From NCBI RefSeq assembly GCF_019145205.1, contig NZ_JAHSTT010000011.1:124001-188000 (forward strand): a stretch of 64,000 nucleotides of DNA, read 5' to 3'. The position numbers and the translations under genes were made by a program. Source of the DNA: Pseudomonas khavaziana (GTDB taxonomy: Bacteria > Pseudomonadota > Gammaproteobacteria > Pseudomonadales > Pseudomonadaceae). Below the pieces are notes generated by a model, which saw nothing but the letters and a program-made list of their open reading frames with translations, had not been told where the DNA came from and made no database searches. Each line of letters begins with the position of its first letter. The stretch's first letter is position 1. This document shows, in pieces, positions 35,993-43,902 of this stretch.

Positions 35993-37303
35993 TTATTTCG
36001 GGTAGCCGGCGCGTTTCATCTCGCGTTCGGTGCTGGCCTGCGCCTGCTGCAATGCCTGCTCAACCGACATACCGCCGGTGAGCGCCGCCGAGAACAGCTT
36101 GCCGACAGAGGTGCCGATGGCCTGGAACTCGGGGATGGTCACGTACTGGATGCCCACGTATGGCACAGGTTTGGCCGAAGGATGTGCGGGGTCGGCGTGC
36201 TTCATCATCTCCAGGGTCACCTGGGCAAACGGTGCGGCCTGCAGGTACGCCGCGCTGTAGGTGGACTGGCGGGTGCCCGGCGGTACGTTGGTGACACCTT
36301 CTTTCTCGGCGACCAGCTGGATGTAGGCCTTGGATGTCGCCCAACTGATAAACGCCTTGGCGGCGTCCTTGTGCTTGGAGGTGGCCGGGATCGCCAGGGA
36401 CCAGGCATAGAGCCAGGACGAGCCCTTGTCGGTGACTTCGGTGGGGGCTGCGGCGAAACCTACGCGGTCGGCGACTTTGCTCTGGCTGGTGTCGGTGGTG
36501 AAGGAGCCGGCGACGCTGGCGTCCACCCAGATCGCACACTTGCCGCTGTTGAACAGCGCCAGGGTTTCATTGAAACCATTGCTGGACGCGCCTGGCGGGC
36601 CGTATTGCTTGAGGGTGTTGACGTAGAAGTTGGCGGCCGCAGCCCATTCAGGGCTGGTCAGCTCGGGTTTCCAATGCTCGTCGAACCAGCGCGCGCCGAA
36701 CGCATTGGCCATGGTGCTCAGCAAGGCGATGTTCTCGCCCCAACCGGCCTTGCCACGCAGGCACAGGCCGTACTGGTCTTTGTCCTTGGCGGTGAGTCTG
36801 GCAGCGAATTCACCCAGTTCGGTCCAGGTCGGATGTGAGGGCATGCTCAGGCCGGCTTGCTTGAACAGGTCGGTGCGGTAGTAGGTGACGGTGCTTTCGC
36901 CGTAGAACGGCAAGGCATACAGGGTATTGTTGACGGACAGGCCCTGGCGAACCGAGGGGAAGATATCCTCGATGTCATAGTCGGCCGGCAGTTGGGTCAG
37001 CGGCTCCAGCCAGTGCTTGGCGCCCCATAACGGGGTTTCGTAGGTGCCGATGGTGAGCACGTCGAATTGCCCGCCCTGGGTGGCGATATCAGTGGTGAGA
37101 CGCTGGCGCAGCACATTTTCTTCCAGCACCACCCAATTGAGCTGGATATCCGGGTGCTGCGCTTCGAAGACCTTGGACAGACGCTGCATGCGGATCATGT
37201 CGCTGTTGTTGACCGTGGCGATGGTGACGGTTTCAGCGGCGTGGCTGGGTATGGCCAGGGCCAGGCCGGTCAGCAGGAACAGTGCTTGCGGTAGCTTGAG
37301 CAT
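35993..37303 (-). CDS. Polyol (mannitol/sorbitol) ABC transporter substrate-binding protein
   Basis: 436-aa periplasmic protein, MtlE/SmoE-like. Signal peptide ends near SHA (about residue 23). The mature part begins TVTIATVNNSDMIRMQRL and contains FDVLTIGTYETPLWG and the C-terminal YVGIQYVTIPEFQAIGT, all typical of polyol binders. The ATG at 37303 has AGGTGGA about 8-14 nt upstream; an in-frame GTG at 37315 would overlap that site. Unlike the classical mtlEFGKDYZ operon, no permease or ATPase genes follow; only the dehydrogenase does. Either a reduced paralogous locus, or it shares membrane subunits encoded elsewhere. Confidence 0.87.
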   Translation of the reverse strand: MLKLPQALFLLTGLALAIPSHAAETVTIATVNNSDMIRMQRLSKVFEAQHPDIQLNWVVLEENVLRQRLTTDIATQGGQFDVLTIGTYETPLWGAKHWLEPLTQLPADYDIEDIFPSVRQGLSVNNTLYALPFYGESTVTYYRTDLFKQAGLSMPSHPTWTELGEFAARLTAKDKDQYGLCLRGKAGWGENIALLSTMANAFGARWFDEHWKPELTSPEWAAAANFYVNTLKQYGPPGASSNGFNETLALFNSGKCAIWVDASVAGSFTTDTSQSKVADRVGFAAAPTEVTDKGSSWLYAWSLAIPATSKHKDAAKAFISWATSKAYIQLVAEKEGVTNVPPGTRQSTYSAAYLQAAPFAQVTLEMMKHADPAHPSAKPVPYVGIQYVTIPEFQAIGTSVGKLFSAALTGGMSVEQALQQAQASTEREMKRAGYPK

Positions 37304-37388
37304 GGCGGTTTCCACCTGTTGTTTTTGTTGTCGAGCCCCGATTACAGCAGCTTGGCCTGGCCCTCACAAACGCTTGGCGAATCCGCGA

Positions 37389-37432
37389 CTGATACTTTTT
37401 TAACCTCGGGCCCAGGAGCAAAAAAGTATCAG
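37389..37432. promoter_or_regulatory. 13-bp inverted repeat in the divergent polyol/AraC intergenic region
   Basis: CTGATACTTTTTT (37389-37401) and AAAAAAGTATCAG (37420-37432) are perfect complements around an 18-nt GC-rich loop. Located between the polyol binding-protein gene and the AraC gene, so probably an operator or a promoter-proximal attenuator-like hairpin. Confidence 0.5.
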
Positions 37433-37514
37433 TGCCAGGTGAAACCGGGAGTAGCGCACTGATTGCCAGTGCGCGTATTTTTAAGGCCATTGCATACCTA
37501 CAAGAGGCATCAGC

Positions 37515-38438
37515 ATGCCCGTCAGTCGCGTCCAACTGTTTGAGCACCGCCCAGCCGAACTCGAAGTGATCCTGCCCGAACCGGAGCACTGCTTTCGCTG
37601 GTTCGAACATGACTATCCCTATGAGCTGGCGCGCTGGAACCATCACCCCGAATTCGAAATCCACCTGATCCGCCAAGGCAGCGGCAAGCTGGTGGCGGGT
37701 GACTATATCGGTGCCTTCTGCGCCGGGCACGTCGCACTGATCGGCCCCGACCTGCCCCACGACTGGATCGGCGACCTGGCCCCCGGCGAATACCTGAGTG
37801 GCCGCGATGTGGTGCTGCAATTCGACGGCGCCGCCCTCCTCGCCCTGCGCAAGGCCCTGCCGGAACTTGGCGATTTACAGCCGCTGTTTGAACAGGCAAG
37901 ACGTGGCGTCGAATTCACCGGTGAGGCGGCGGTTAACGCCGCCAGGCTGATGGAAGCCATCGGCAGCGCCCATGGCCTGCAACGCCTGATCCTGTTCCTG
38001 CAACTGCTCGATATCCTCAAACATGCCCCGCCCTCACAGGCCAAGGCCCTGGCCAGCCCATGCTATGCGCCGACCCTGGATGCGCGCAGTGCCGAACGCA
38101 TCAACCAAGCCTTCGATTACCTGATGCGCGAACTGACGGGGGATGTGCGCCTGTCGGACATTGCCCGGCAACTGGAGATGAGCGAACCGGGCTTCTCACG
38201 CTTTTTCAAGCGCAATACCGGCCACGGCTTTATCGACCTGATGCGCAAGTTCCGCGTGCAGCGTGCCTGCCGGTTGTTGTTGCAAAGCCAGATGTCGGTG
38301 GCGGATATCTGCTTTGAGGTGGGCTACGCCAACCTGTCCAATTTCAACCGCCACTTTCGCATCGAAATGCACCAGACGCCGAGCGAATATCGGCGGCAGA
38401 CCGCACTGCATCTATTCAACCCCATCGGCAAGGTCTGA
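37515..38438 (+). CDS. AraC-family regulator (MtlR-like)
   Basis: 307-aa activator. The N-terminal cupin-like sensing part (about 20-130: ARWNHHPEFEIHLIRQGSGKLVAGDY) is followed by a C-terminal double helix-turn-helix (about 195-295: LSDIARQLEMSEPGFSRFFKRNTGHGF and VADICFEVGYANLSNFNRHFR). AAGAGG lies 9-14 nt before the ATG. Divergent from the polyol-binding protein gene, the same arrangement and domain type as MtlR of P. fluorescens, so it probably activates that pair in response to a polyol. Confidence 0.88.
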   Translation: MPVSRVQLFEHRPAELEVILPEPEHCFRWFEHDYPYELARWNHHPEFEIHLIRQGSGKLVAGDYIGAFCAGHVALIGPDLPHDWIGDLAPGEYLSGRDVVLQFDGAALLALRKALPELGDLQPLFEQARRGVEFTGEAAVNAARLMEAIGSAHGLQRLILFLQLLDILKHAPPSQAKALASPCYAPTLDARSAERINQAFDYLMRELTGDVRLSDIARQLEMSEPGFSRFFKRNTGHGFIDLMRKFRVQRACRLLLQSQMSVADICFEVGYANLSNFNRHFRIEMHQTPSEYRRQTALHLFNPIGKV

Positions 38439-38522
38439 GCCTGTTGGTTTTCTGACCAAACCGTCGGCTAATTCGCGTTTTTTCTAAACAGTTCAAGCCA
38501 TTGAGCAAAGTTGGTACAGCCT

Positions 38523-38538
38523 GTGCAAACGTTTGCGG
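38523..38538. promoter_or_regulatory. PurR/LacI-type operator before tsx
   Basis: The 12-bp perfect palindrome GCAAACGTTTGC (38525-38536), in context GTGCAAACGTTTGCGG, is very close to the enterobacterial PurR consensus ACGCAAACGTTTGCGT. About 75 nt upstream of tsx. Suggests control of the two nucleoside genes by a LacI-family repressor encoded elsewhere. Confidence 0.6.
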
Positions 38539-38610
38539 AACGAACTTGCGCGCCAAGTTCACCCCTACCCGGCAAATCGGGCTCCAACCGCGTACGAATA
38601 AGGATTTTCA

Positions 38611-39561
38611 ATGCTCCCCACCTCAAGGCCCCGCGCTTGCTTTGGTGTTTCCTTGCTACTGGCTGCCGTTACGGGAGTACTCAGTGCACCCATTTTGGCG
38701 CAGGAAAAGCCCGTCGATGACTCAGCACAGGGCGAAGCCCTCAGCCCAGAAGCCAATCCCCCGGCAAAAAAAGGCGTTTATCTGTCGGAGTGGTTCAACC
38801 AGGACCTGACGCTGATCGGCAGCAAAGACATCAGCTTCGGCCCCAAGCCCCAGGACGACGTCTACCTGGAGTACGAGTACTTCGGGCGCAAAGGGCCCTT
38901 TGAGTTGTACGGTTATATCGACGTACCGAAGATCCTCACCATCGGTAACAGCAATGACAAAGGCGTGTGGGACCATGGCTCGCCGGTGTTCATGGAGCAT
39001 GAACCGCGCATTTCCATCGACTACCTCGCGGGGCGCAGCCTGGCGATTGGCCCGTTCAAGGAATGGTATGTGGCCTTTGACTGGATCTACGACCATGGCA
39101 GCAACAAGGAAAACCGCGCCAACACCCTGTACAGCGGCCTGGGTACCGATATCGAGACCCACTCGCGGGTCAACCTGTCGGCCAACTTCTACGGGCGCTA
39201 CCAATGGGAAAACTACGGCGCCAGCAATGAATATTCCTGGGACGGCTACCGTGCGCAAATGAAGTACATCGTGCCCATCGGCAAGTTCGACAATGGTGCT
39301 TCGCTCACTTATATCGGTTTTACCAACTACGATTTCGGTTCCGACCTGCACAAGGACAACCCGGCGCGCACCGCCAATTCCCTGGTGGCCACCAACGTGC
39401 TGCTGTACTCATTCACTCACCTGCGTTTTACCTTGGTGGGACGTTACTTTCATAACGGCGGTAACTGGGAGGACGGCAGCGAGTTGAATTTCGGCGAAGG
39501 CAACTTCCGCGCCCGCTCCGACGGCTGGGGTTACTACGCCGGCGTGGGCTACCAATTCTGA
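38611..39561 (+). CDS. tsx: Nucleoside-specific outer-membrane channel (Tsx family)
   Basis: 316-aa outer-membrane beta-barrel protein. Signal peptide with likely cleavage after ILA (about residue 30), then alternating beta strands ending in aromatic GYYAGVGYQF, the usual terminal signature for barrel insertion. Tsx blocks seen: SEWFNQDLTLIGSKDISFGP, YGYIDVPKI, and FMEHEPRISIDYL. AAGGA lies 6 nt before the ATG. Forms a unit with the following purine nucleoside gene (14-bp gap), for passage of nucleosides across the outer membrane. Confidence 0.9.
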   Translation: MLPTSRPRACFGVSLLLAAVTGVLSAPILAQEKPVDDSAQGEALSPEANPPAKKGVYLSEWFNQDLTLIGSKDISFGPKPQDDVYLEYEYFGRKGPFELYGYIDVPKILTIGNSNDKGVWDHGSPVFMEHEPRISIDYLAGRSLAIGPFKEWYVAFDWIYDHGSNKENRANTLYSGLGTDIETHSRVNLSANFYGRYQWENYGASNEYSWDGYRAQMKYIVPIGKFDNGASLTYIGFTNYDFGSDLHKDNPARTANSLVATNVLLYSFTHLRFTLVGRYFHNGGNWEDGSELNFGEGNFRARSDGWGYYAGVGYQF

Positions 39562-39575
39562 TCAAGGAGCTATAG

Positions 39576-40607
39576 ATGAAAACACTTACCCGTGTCTCGC
39601 TGGCCGTCGGCCTGGCCCTGCTGCCCCACGTGGTGCTGGCGGACAACCCGGCGCCGATCAAGCCCAAGGTGATGCTGATCACCATGTTCGCCCCCGAGGC
39701 GCAGACCTGGATCGACCGCCTGGAGCTCAAGCAAGAAGTGCGCGTGCCGGGTTTGTCTGCCGACTATCCGGTGATTCGCTGCAATACCCAGGACGTGTGC
39801 CTGCTGGTGACCGGCATGGGCCAGACCAATGCTGCCGCATCGACCCTGGCCCTGGCCCTGTCGCCCAAGTTCGACCTGCGCCAGAGTTACTTCCTGATCG
39901 CCGGGATTGCCGGCATCAGCCCCAAGCACGGCACCATCGGCACTGCTGCCTGGGCTCATTACCTGGTGGAGTTTGGCACCCAGTGGGAGCTTGATTCCCG
40001 CGATGCGCCCAAGGATTGGCCGACCGGTTATATCGGCATCAACACCAAGGGCCCCAACGAAAAACCACCACTGGACTACAAGACCGAAGTGTTCGAGCTG
40101 AACCCTAAGCTGCAAGCCAAGGCCTTTGCCTTGTCGCACCAGGTTGAGCTGACGGAAAGCAAGGAGTCGGCGGCCTGGCGCAAACACTACCCTGCCGCCC
40201 CGGCCAACCAGCCACCACAAGTCACGCGCTGCGACACCCTGGCGGGCAACACCTGGTTTTCCGGCACACGCTTGAGCGAGCGCGCCGAAGTCTGGACCAA
40301 GTTGCTCACCGACAATAAAGGCGAGTACTGCACCACCCAACAGGAAGACAACTCCACCTATGAAGCGCTGCTGCGTGCCAGCCGCGAAGGCTTGGTGGAC
40401 ATCCAGCGCCTGGCCGTGGTGCGCGCGGGCTCGGACTTTGACCGGCCTTACCCGGGTTACAGCGAGGTAGACAACCTGCTCAAATATGCGGACCAGGGCG
40501 GCTTTGTACCGGCGCTGGAAAACCTGTATCGCACGGGCAATCCGTTGGTCCAGGCGATTGTGAAAGATTGGTCGGCGTGGGAAAAAGGCGTACCTGAGAC
40601 CAAGTAA
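39576..40607 (+). CDS. Purine nucleoside permease (NUP) family protein, exported
   Basis: 343-aa protein with a signal peptide (cleavage about residue 22, VLA-DN) and the NUP-family core: MLITMFAPEAQTWIDRL, LLVTGMGQTNAAAS, GIAGISPKHGTIGTAAWAHYLVEF, and RAGSDFDRPYPG. The fold is related to nucleoside phosphorylases. Yeast members act in nucleoside transport; in bacteria a periplasmic nucleoside-binding or cleaving role is more plausible since no membrane helices are visible beyond the signal. AAGGAG 6 nt before the ATG. Co-transcribed with tsx. Confidence 0.82.
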   Translation: MKTLTRVSLAVGLALLPHVVLADNPAPIKPKVMLITMFAPEAQTWIDRLELKQEVRVPGLSADYPVIRCNTQDVCLLVTGMGQTNAAASTLALALSPKFDLRQSYFLIAGIAGISPKHGTIGTAAWAHYLVEFGTQWELDSRDAPKDWPTGYIGINTKGPNEKPPLDYKTEVFELNPKLQAKAFALSHQVELTESKESAAWRKHYPAAPANQPPQVTRCDTLAGNTWFSGTRLSERAEVWTKLLTDNKGEYCTTQQEDNSTYEALLRASREGLVDIQRLAVVRAGSDFDRPYPGYSEVDNLLKYADQGGFVPALENLYRTGNPLVQAIVKDWSAWEKGVPETK

Positions 40608-40621
40608 AGATCTGAATGTGG

Positions 40622-40700
40622 GAGGGGGCTTGCTCCCGATGGCAGTGTGTCTGTCAGTACATCTGACACTGACACACCGCCATCGGGAGCAAGCCCCCTC
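40622..40700. repeat. REP doublet forming a perfect 22-bp hairpin
   Basis: Arms 40622-40643 and 40679-40700 are perfectly complementary (GAGGGGGCTTGCTCCCGATG ends). The loop itself is partly self-complementary. Lies 14 bp after the nucleoside permease gene and probably also works as its terminator. Confidence 0.85.
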
Positions 40701-40934
40701 TTATCAAACGTCAAGTAAGTTACTGATGTCTCAAAGAGTTTAAATTTAGTCTTAACGCCGGATATTTTGGCGGCGGTCCAGGTTGCTGCGCGACGGCGCC
40801 ACGTCGGCGATGTGACCGGGTTGTGAGGTTGTTGGGGCGAGTACATATCCGTTGTTTAGGTAACGGCCCACTATAGGTTCCGCCCTTACGGCGGCTCACT
40901 TTGCAAAAGCGGCAAAGTAAGCAAAACGCTCTTG

Positions 40935-41112
40935 CCCCACCACTCGGCACCTCGCCCGGGCTCGGTGTGCCCGTAATCCGACATGCATTTGGGGGGCCGC
41001 CGCCACGCGCCATCCATGGCGCGGGGCGGCTAAACCGGCATCCCTGCCGGTTTACCCCCCAAATCCCTGTCGAATTCCGGCCAGCGTGGTTTAACGGGGC
41101 GCCTAAGATCAA
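40935..41112 (+). repeat. ~178-bp structured repeat, left copy
   Basis: Inverted partner of 41324-41498. The outer 38 bp (40935-40972) and inner 34 bp (41079-41112) match the partner with one mismatch each. The middle folds as a three-way junction: closing stem 40987-40996/41055-41064 (ATTTGGGGGG/CCCCCCAAAT), hairpin 1 at 40999-41030 (CGCGCCAT/ATGGCGCG inner stem), hairpin 2 at 41032-41053 (AAACCGGC/GCCGGTTT). The length equals that of the R178 repeat family I recall from P. fluorescens SBW25; not verified. Confidence 0.8.
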
Positions 41113-41168
41113 AAACACAGCGAGGCGGCCTTATAGCCGACCTGATCGTTGAAGCTTGCGCGTACCCC

Positions 41169-41267
41169 TGTGGGAGCGGGCTTGCCCGCGAAGGTCGTTA
41201 ACGATGACGTGGGAAACCAGAAAGAACGCGGCGTTCTCAGGCTTTTCGCGAGCAAGCTCGCTCCTAC
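41169..41267. repeat. REPIN (inverted REP pair) at the centre of the repeat island
   Basis: REP sequences at 41169-41193 (TGTGGGAGCGGGCTTGCCCG) and 41242-41267 (ends GCTCGCTCCTACA) face each other. The spacer resembles the reverse complement of the spacer of the element at 50045-50088 (AACGAT..., GAACGCGGCG). Its centre coincides with the centre of the flanking inverted repeats. Confidence 0.85.
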
Positions 41268-41323
41268 AAAAAAGCAGACGCGCCGCCAGCGTATCTGCGA
41301 TGCGCAGCGAGTCGCCTTTGATC

Positions 41324-41498
41324 TTGATCTCAGGCGCCCCGTTAAACCACGCTGGCCGAACGCAGGCTTGAAGCCGTGGGTAACCCGGCAGGACGCCGGG
41401 TTAGCCGTCCTGGGCCAAGGATGGCCCATGACGGCGGCCCACGGTTTCAAGCCGGAGTGAGGGCACACCGAGCCTGGGCGAGGTGCCGAGTGGTGGGG
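41324..41498 (-). repeat. ~178-bp structured repeat, right copy (inverted)
   Basis: Reverse-complement partner of 40935-41112. The same junction is kept with different bases: closing stem AAGCCGTGGG (41371-41380) with 41438-41447, hairpin 1 GCCGTC/GACGGC (41404-41409/41430-41435) and TGGGCCA/TGGCCCA (41411-41417/41422-41428), hairpin 2 AACCCGGC/GCCGGGTT (41382-41389/41395-41402). Paired changes between the copies preserve pairing. Confidence 0.8.
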
Positions 41499-41518
41499 AC
41501 TCCCACATTTGATACGGT

Positions 41519-42478
41519 TTACGGCAGGAAGATGATTTTATCCGGGCTACCGCTGTTCACTTGCTCATAGCACTCAATTCCGTCAGCCAACGCTACTTCG
41601 CGCAGGCCGGTCGGCGACGGCAACAAGCCTTCATCGAAGAACCGCCCGAACGCCTCCAGCATCACCGCACATTGCTCACAGCTATAGAGCAACGAATTGA
41701 CTCCCACCACCGACCCACCCTTGCGGTACAGCGCCAGGGCCGGCAGTTGCACGTGGCCGTCGACCGGTGCGGCAATAATCGCGATACGCCCGAACGGCGC
41801 CAACCCCGCCACCGCAGCGGGCAGCCAGAAACCGGTGGTGTCGAAGATCACCTCGGCGCCGCCCTCGAACACTGCATGCACCTGGGCACCGAGTGCTTCC
41901 GGCTTGCCCAGGCCAATCGCGTCAACCCCTTGCGCCCGCAATGCCTCGACCTGATCAGCCTTGCGCACCGCCGCCAACACCTGGGCGCCGCGAATCCTGG
42001 CCAGTGCCAACGCCGCACTGCCGACGGCACCATTGGCGCCAATCACCAGCAAGCGCGTGCCCTTACCGACCCCGCTGCGCTCCAGGGCATCCCAGGCGGT
42101 GGTATACGGCACACCCAGGCTGGCGGCCTGGGCAAAGCTCAGGCGACTGGGTTTATGCGCCACGCCTGTGGCTGACACCCGAAGGTATTGGGCATGGGAG
42201 CCGTCAGCGAAAAAGCCCAGGTCACGACCGGTGCCCCAGACCTCCTGGCCGAGCAGCGCTTGCGGGCCGTCCACCACCACGCCGGCAAAGTCACGCCCGG
42301 GAATGCGTGGCAACGTGGTGTAGGGAAAACGGCCGAGTACATTTTTTACGTCGCTGGGGTTCAGGCCCGCGGCTTTTACCTGGACCAGTACTTCATCGGC
42401 GCCCGGCACGGGCATGGCGACATCGACCAGGTGCAGGTTGGCGAGGTCGCCAGTGGCGCTAAATTGCAGTGCTTTCAT
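41519..42478 (-). CDS. Zinc-free quinone-oxidoreductase-like alcohol dehydrogenase (MDR family)
   Basis: 319-aa medium-chain dehydrogenase. N-terminal GroES-like part (MKALQFS, AAGLNPSDVKNVLGRFP, RIPGRDFAGVV), nucleotide motif GANGAVGSAALALA near 145-158. The structural zinc cysteine cluster is absent, so quinone-oxidoreductase type, probably NADPH-dependent. The ATG at 42478 is chosen since AAGGA sits about 9 nt upstream; an ATG at 42487 leaves no spacing. It follows the XapX gene by 28 bp and the AraC gene on the same strand, so may be its target. Confidence 0.83.
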   Translation of the reverse strand: MKALQFSATGDLANLHLVDVAMPVPGADEVLVQVKAAGLNPSDVKNVLGRFPYTTLPRIPGRDFAGVVVDGPQALLGQEVWGTGRDLGFFADGSHAQYLRVSATGVAHKPSRLSFAQAASLGVPYTTAWDALERSGVGKGTRLLVIGANGAVGSAALALARIRGAQVLAAVRKADQVEALRAQGVDAIGLGKPEALGAQVHAVFEGGAEVIFDTTGFWLPAAVAGLAPFGRIAIIAAPVDGHVQLPALALYRKGGSVVGVNSLLYSCEQCAVMLEAFGRFFDEGLLPSPTGLREVALADGIECYEQVNSGSPDKIIFLP

Positions 42479-42506
42479 CAAAGACATCCTTCGAGGGGAA
42501 ACGGCG

Positions 42507-42680
42507 TCAGGACAACCAACCGCTGAACAGCTGTCGCCCCATGGGCCAGAGTTTTTCGCCGAGCAATATGCCCATCAGGCCCACCAGGGCAATGGCTGGC
42601 GGCGCGGGCGAGCGGAAGTCCAGCGCGCCGTAGATCACGCCGACAAACAGGCCGATGGCCAGGGAAATCAGATAGTTCAT
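42507..42680 (-). CDS. XapX domain-containing small membrane protein
   Basis: 57-aa protein below usual ORF cut-offs: begins MNYLISLAIGLFVGVIYGAL, then RSPAPPAIALVGLMGILLGE, and ends FSGWLS. This is the XapX (DUF1427) family, two short membrane helices joined by a Pro-rich turn. Function unknown; family members often sit near transporters or oxidoreductases. No strong ribosome site is visible. Lies between the AraC regulator and the oxidoreductase on the same strand. Confidence 0.85.
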   Translation of the reverse strand: MNYLISLAIGLFVGVIYGALDFRSPAPPAIALVGLMGILLGEKLWPMGRQLFSGWLS

Positions 42681-42749
42681 GGAGGCTAGGCCCAGTTGAT
42701 TGATGGGCTCAGCTTAAGGCGCGCCTGGGGTCGGCATCGGCCAAGTGCT

Positions 42750-43526
42750 TCAGGATTTCGGCCAACCCGCGTACTGCGAAGGCGATACCCCCAGTTCCCT
42801 GCGGAACATGTCGCTGAAACTGCTGGGCGAATAACCCAGGCCGCGGGCAATGCCGCTCACCGACTGGCCCTGGACCAGCTCCGCGGCTGCCGTCGCCAAC
42901 TGCACCTGGCGCCGCCACTCGGCAAAGCCCATGCCCAGATGGTTCTGGAACAGTCGCGCCAGGGTGCGCACGCTGGCGCCCGCGGCCTCGGCGTGCTGCT
43001 CGAAGGGGATTTCCAGGGAGGGCGCAGCCATGACCGCCTGGCAGGCCTTGATCAGCCGCCGATCAGCCGCCACCGGCATGGCGATGCGGATTGGCGAGCG
43101 GCGTGCGCGTTGCAGCTCCAGCAGGGCCAGGCCGACGACCGCCTCGTAGTAGCCGGCATCGCCATGATCGCTTTGTTCGACCAACGTCACGATCAATTCA
43201 CGCAACAACCGGCCTACTTCGATGACCTGCACCTGGCTGTCCAGCGTCGCTGCCAATGCCGGACGCAGGTAGATATTGCGCATTTGCAAATCGGAAACCA
43301 CACGGATCCCGTGCTCCACCCCCGGCGGCAACCACACGGCGCGCTGGGGCGGCACCACCAGGGCTTCGCGGGGCGTCTCGACCCACATCACACCGCTCAT
43401 GGCATAGAGCAACTGGCCCCAATCGTGGCTATGGGGCTCCACGTATAACCCACGCGGATAGGTGCGCGCCAACGGCTGCACAGGGACGGCGTGATTACTG
43501 AGGTCGGGAGGCGCGGCCAGGGCCAT
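42750..43526 (-). CDS. AraC-family regulator with N-terminal cupin
   Basis: 258-aa regulator. AraC-type cupin at about 25-110 (RGLYVEPHSHDWGQLLYAMSG, RAVWLPPGVEHGI), C-terminal DNA-binding part at about 155-255 with two helix-turn-helices (AGASVRTLARLFQNHLGMGFAEWR; SVSGIARGLGYSPSSFSDMFRRELG). Short AraC proteins of this type commonly control adjacent transport or detoxification genes; here XapX and the oxidoreductase follow within 70 bp on the same strand. Confidence 0.87.
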   Translation of the reverse strand: MALAAPPDLSNHAVPVQPLARTYPRGLYVEPHSHDWGQLLYAMSGVMWVETPREALVVPPQRAVWLPPGVEHGIRVVSDLQMRNIYLRPALAATLDSQVQVIEVGRLLRELIVTLVEQSDHGDAGYYEAVVGLALLELQRARRSPIRIAMPVAADRRLIKACQAVMAAPSLEIPFEQHAEAAGASVRTLARLFQNHLGMGFAEWRRQVQLATAAAELVQGQSVSGIARGLGYSPSSFSDMFRRELGVSPSQYAGWPKS

Positions 43527-43601
43527 GGCGGGTGCACATTAATCGAAGACAGGTGGGCATGGTAAAGACTCACCGCCGACAAGCGAACTGTTTTAACTCA
43601 G

Positions 43602-43633
43602 CCTGCAGGCACCGGTTTGCCCGGGCCTGCAGG
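43602..43633. terminator. Hairpin after the metallothionein gene
   Basis: CCTGCAGGC (43602-43610) pairs with GCCTGCAGG (43625-43633), loop 14 nt, 10 bp after the metallothionein stop. No strong T-run follows on the minus strand, so termination is only suggested. Confidence 0.45.
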
Positions 43634-43642
43634 TCGAACACC

Positions 43643-43813
43643 TCAGGTGTGGGCCGACTTGGCGCACTCGCAGCCCGTCGCGGCGGCGCAAGGCTCACCG
43701 TGGGCATGGTGCTCGGCACAGCCCTGGCAGCAATAACCCTTACCGTCCTTCATGATCGCATCGCTGCCCAGTACGCATTTGCAGTGTGGGCAAGCACAGG
43801 TTTGATCTGGCAT
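43643..43813 (-). CDS. Bacterial metallothionein
   Basis: 56-aa cysteine-rich metal-binding protein, too short for usual ORF thresholds. Ten cysteines at 6, 8, 11, 13, 28, 29, 32, 42, 48 and 50 (CACPHCKC, YCCQGCAEHHAHGEPC, CEC) plus histidines at 10, 35, 36, 38 and 55, the BmtA/PmtA pattern for Zn/Cd/Cu clusters. AAGGAG lies 8-13 nt before the ATG, strong support for the start. Shorter than the roughly 80-aa Pseudomonas PmtA, lacking its acidic tail. Follows two DMT-type transporter genes by 89 bp on the same strand and is followed by a hairpin. Confidence 0.93.
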   Translation of the reverse strand: MPDQTCACPHCKCVLGSDAIMKDGKGYCCQGCAEHHAHGEPCAAATGCECAKSAHT

Positions 43814-43902
43814 GGTCAGACTCCTTTTTCATGGTCGTCGCGATGCGGCGAACACCGCACCTTAAGCAGTGACTGCGCATACGACGCCAAGGTTCAGTGC
43901 CA

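Larger units (their letters stand above)
40608..41518. other. 911-bp non-coding repeat island
   Basis: Holds a perfect REP hairpin (40622-40700), then about 230 bp with nothing recognised, then two inverted ~178-bp repeats around a REPIN (40935-41498). Small frames here (for example 40901-41152, 41149-41460 and minus 41109-41468) lie on the palindromes and are not credible genes. Confidence 0.85.

Noticed and set aside
40901..41468. Three small frames (83, 103 and 119 codons) in the repeat island
   Set aside because: They lie on palindromic repeats in both strands and change with the repeat structure. Such frames are common false genes on Pseudomonas repeats.
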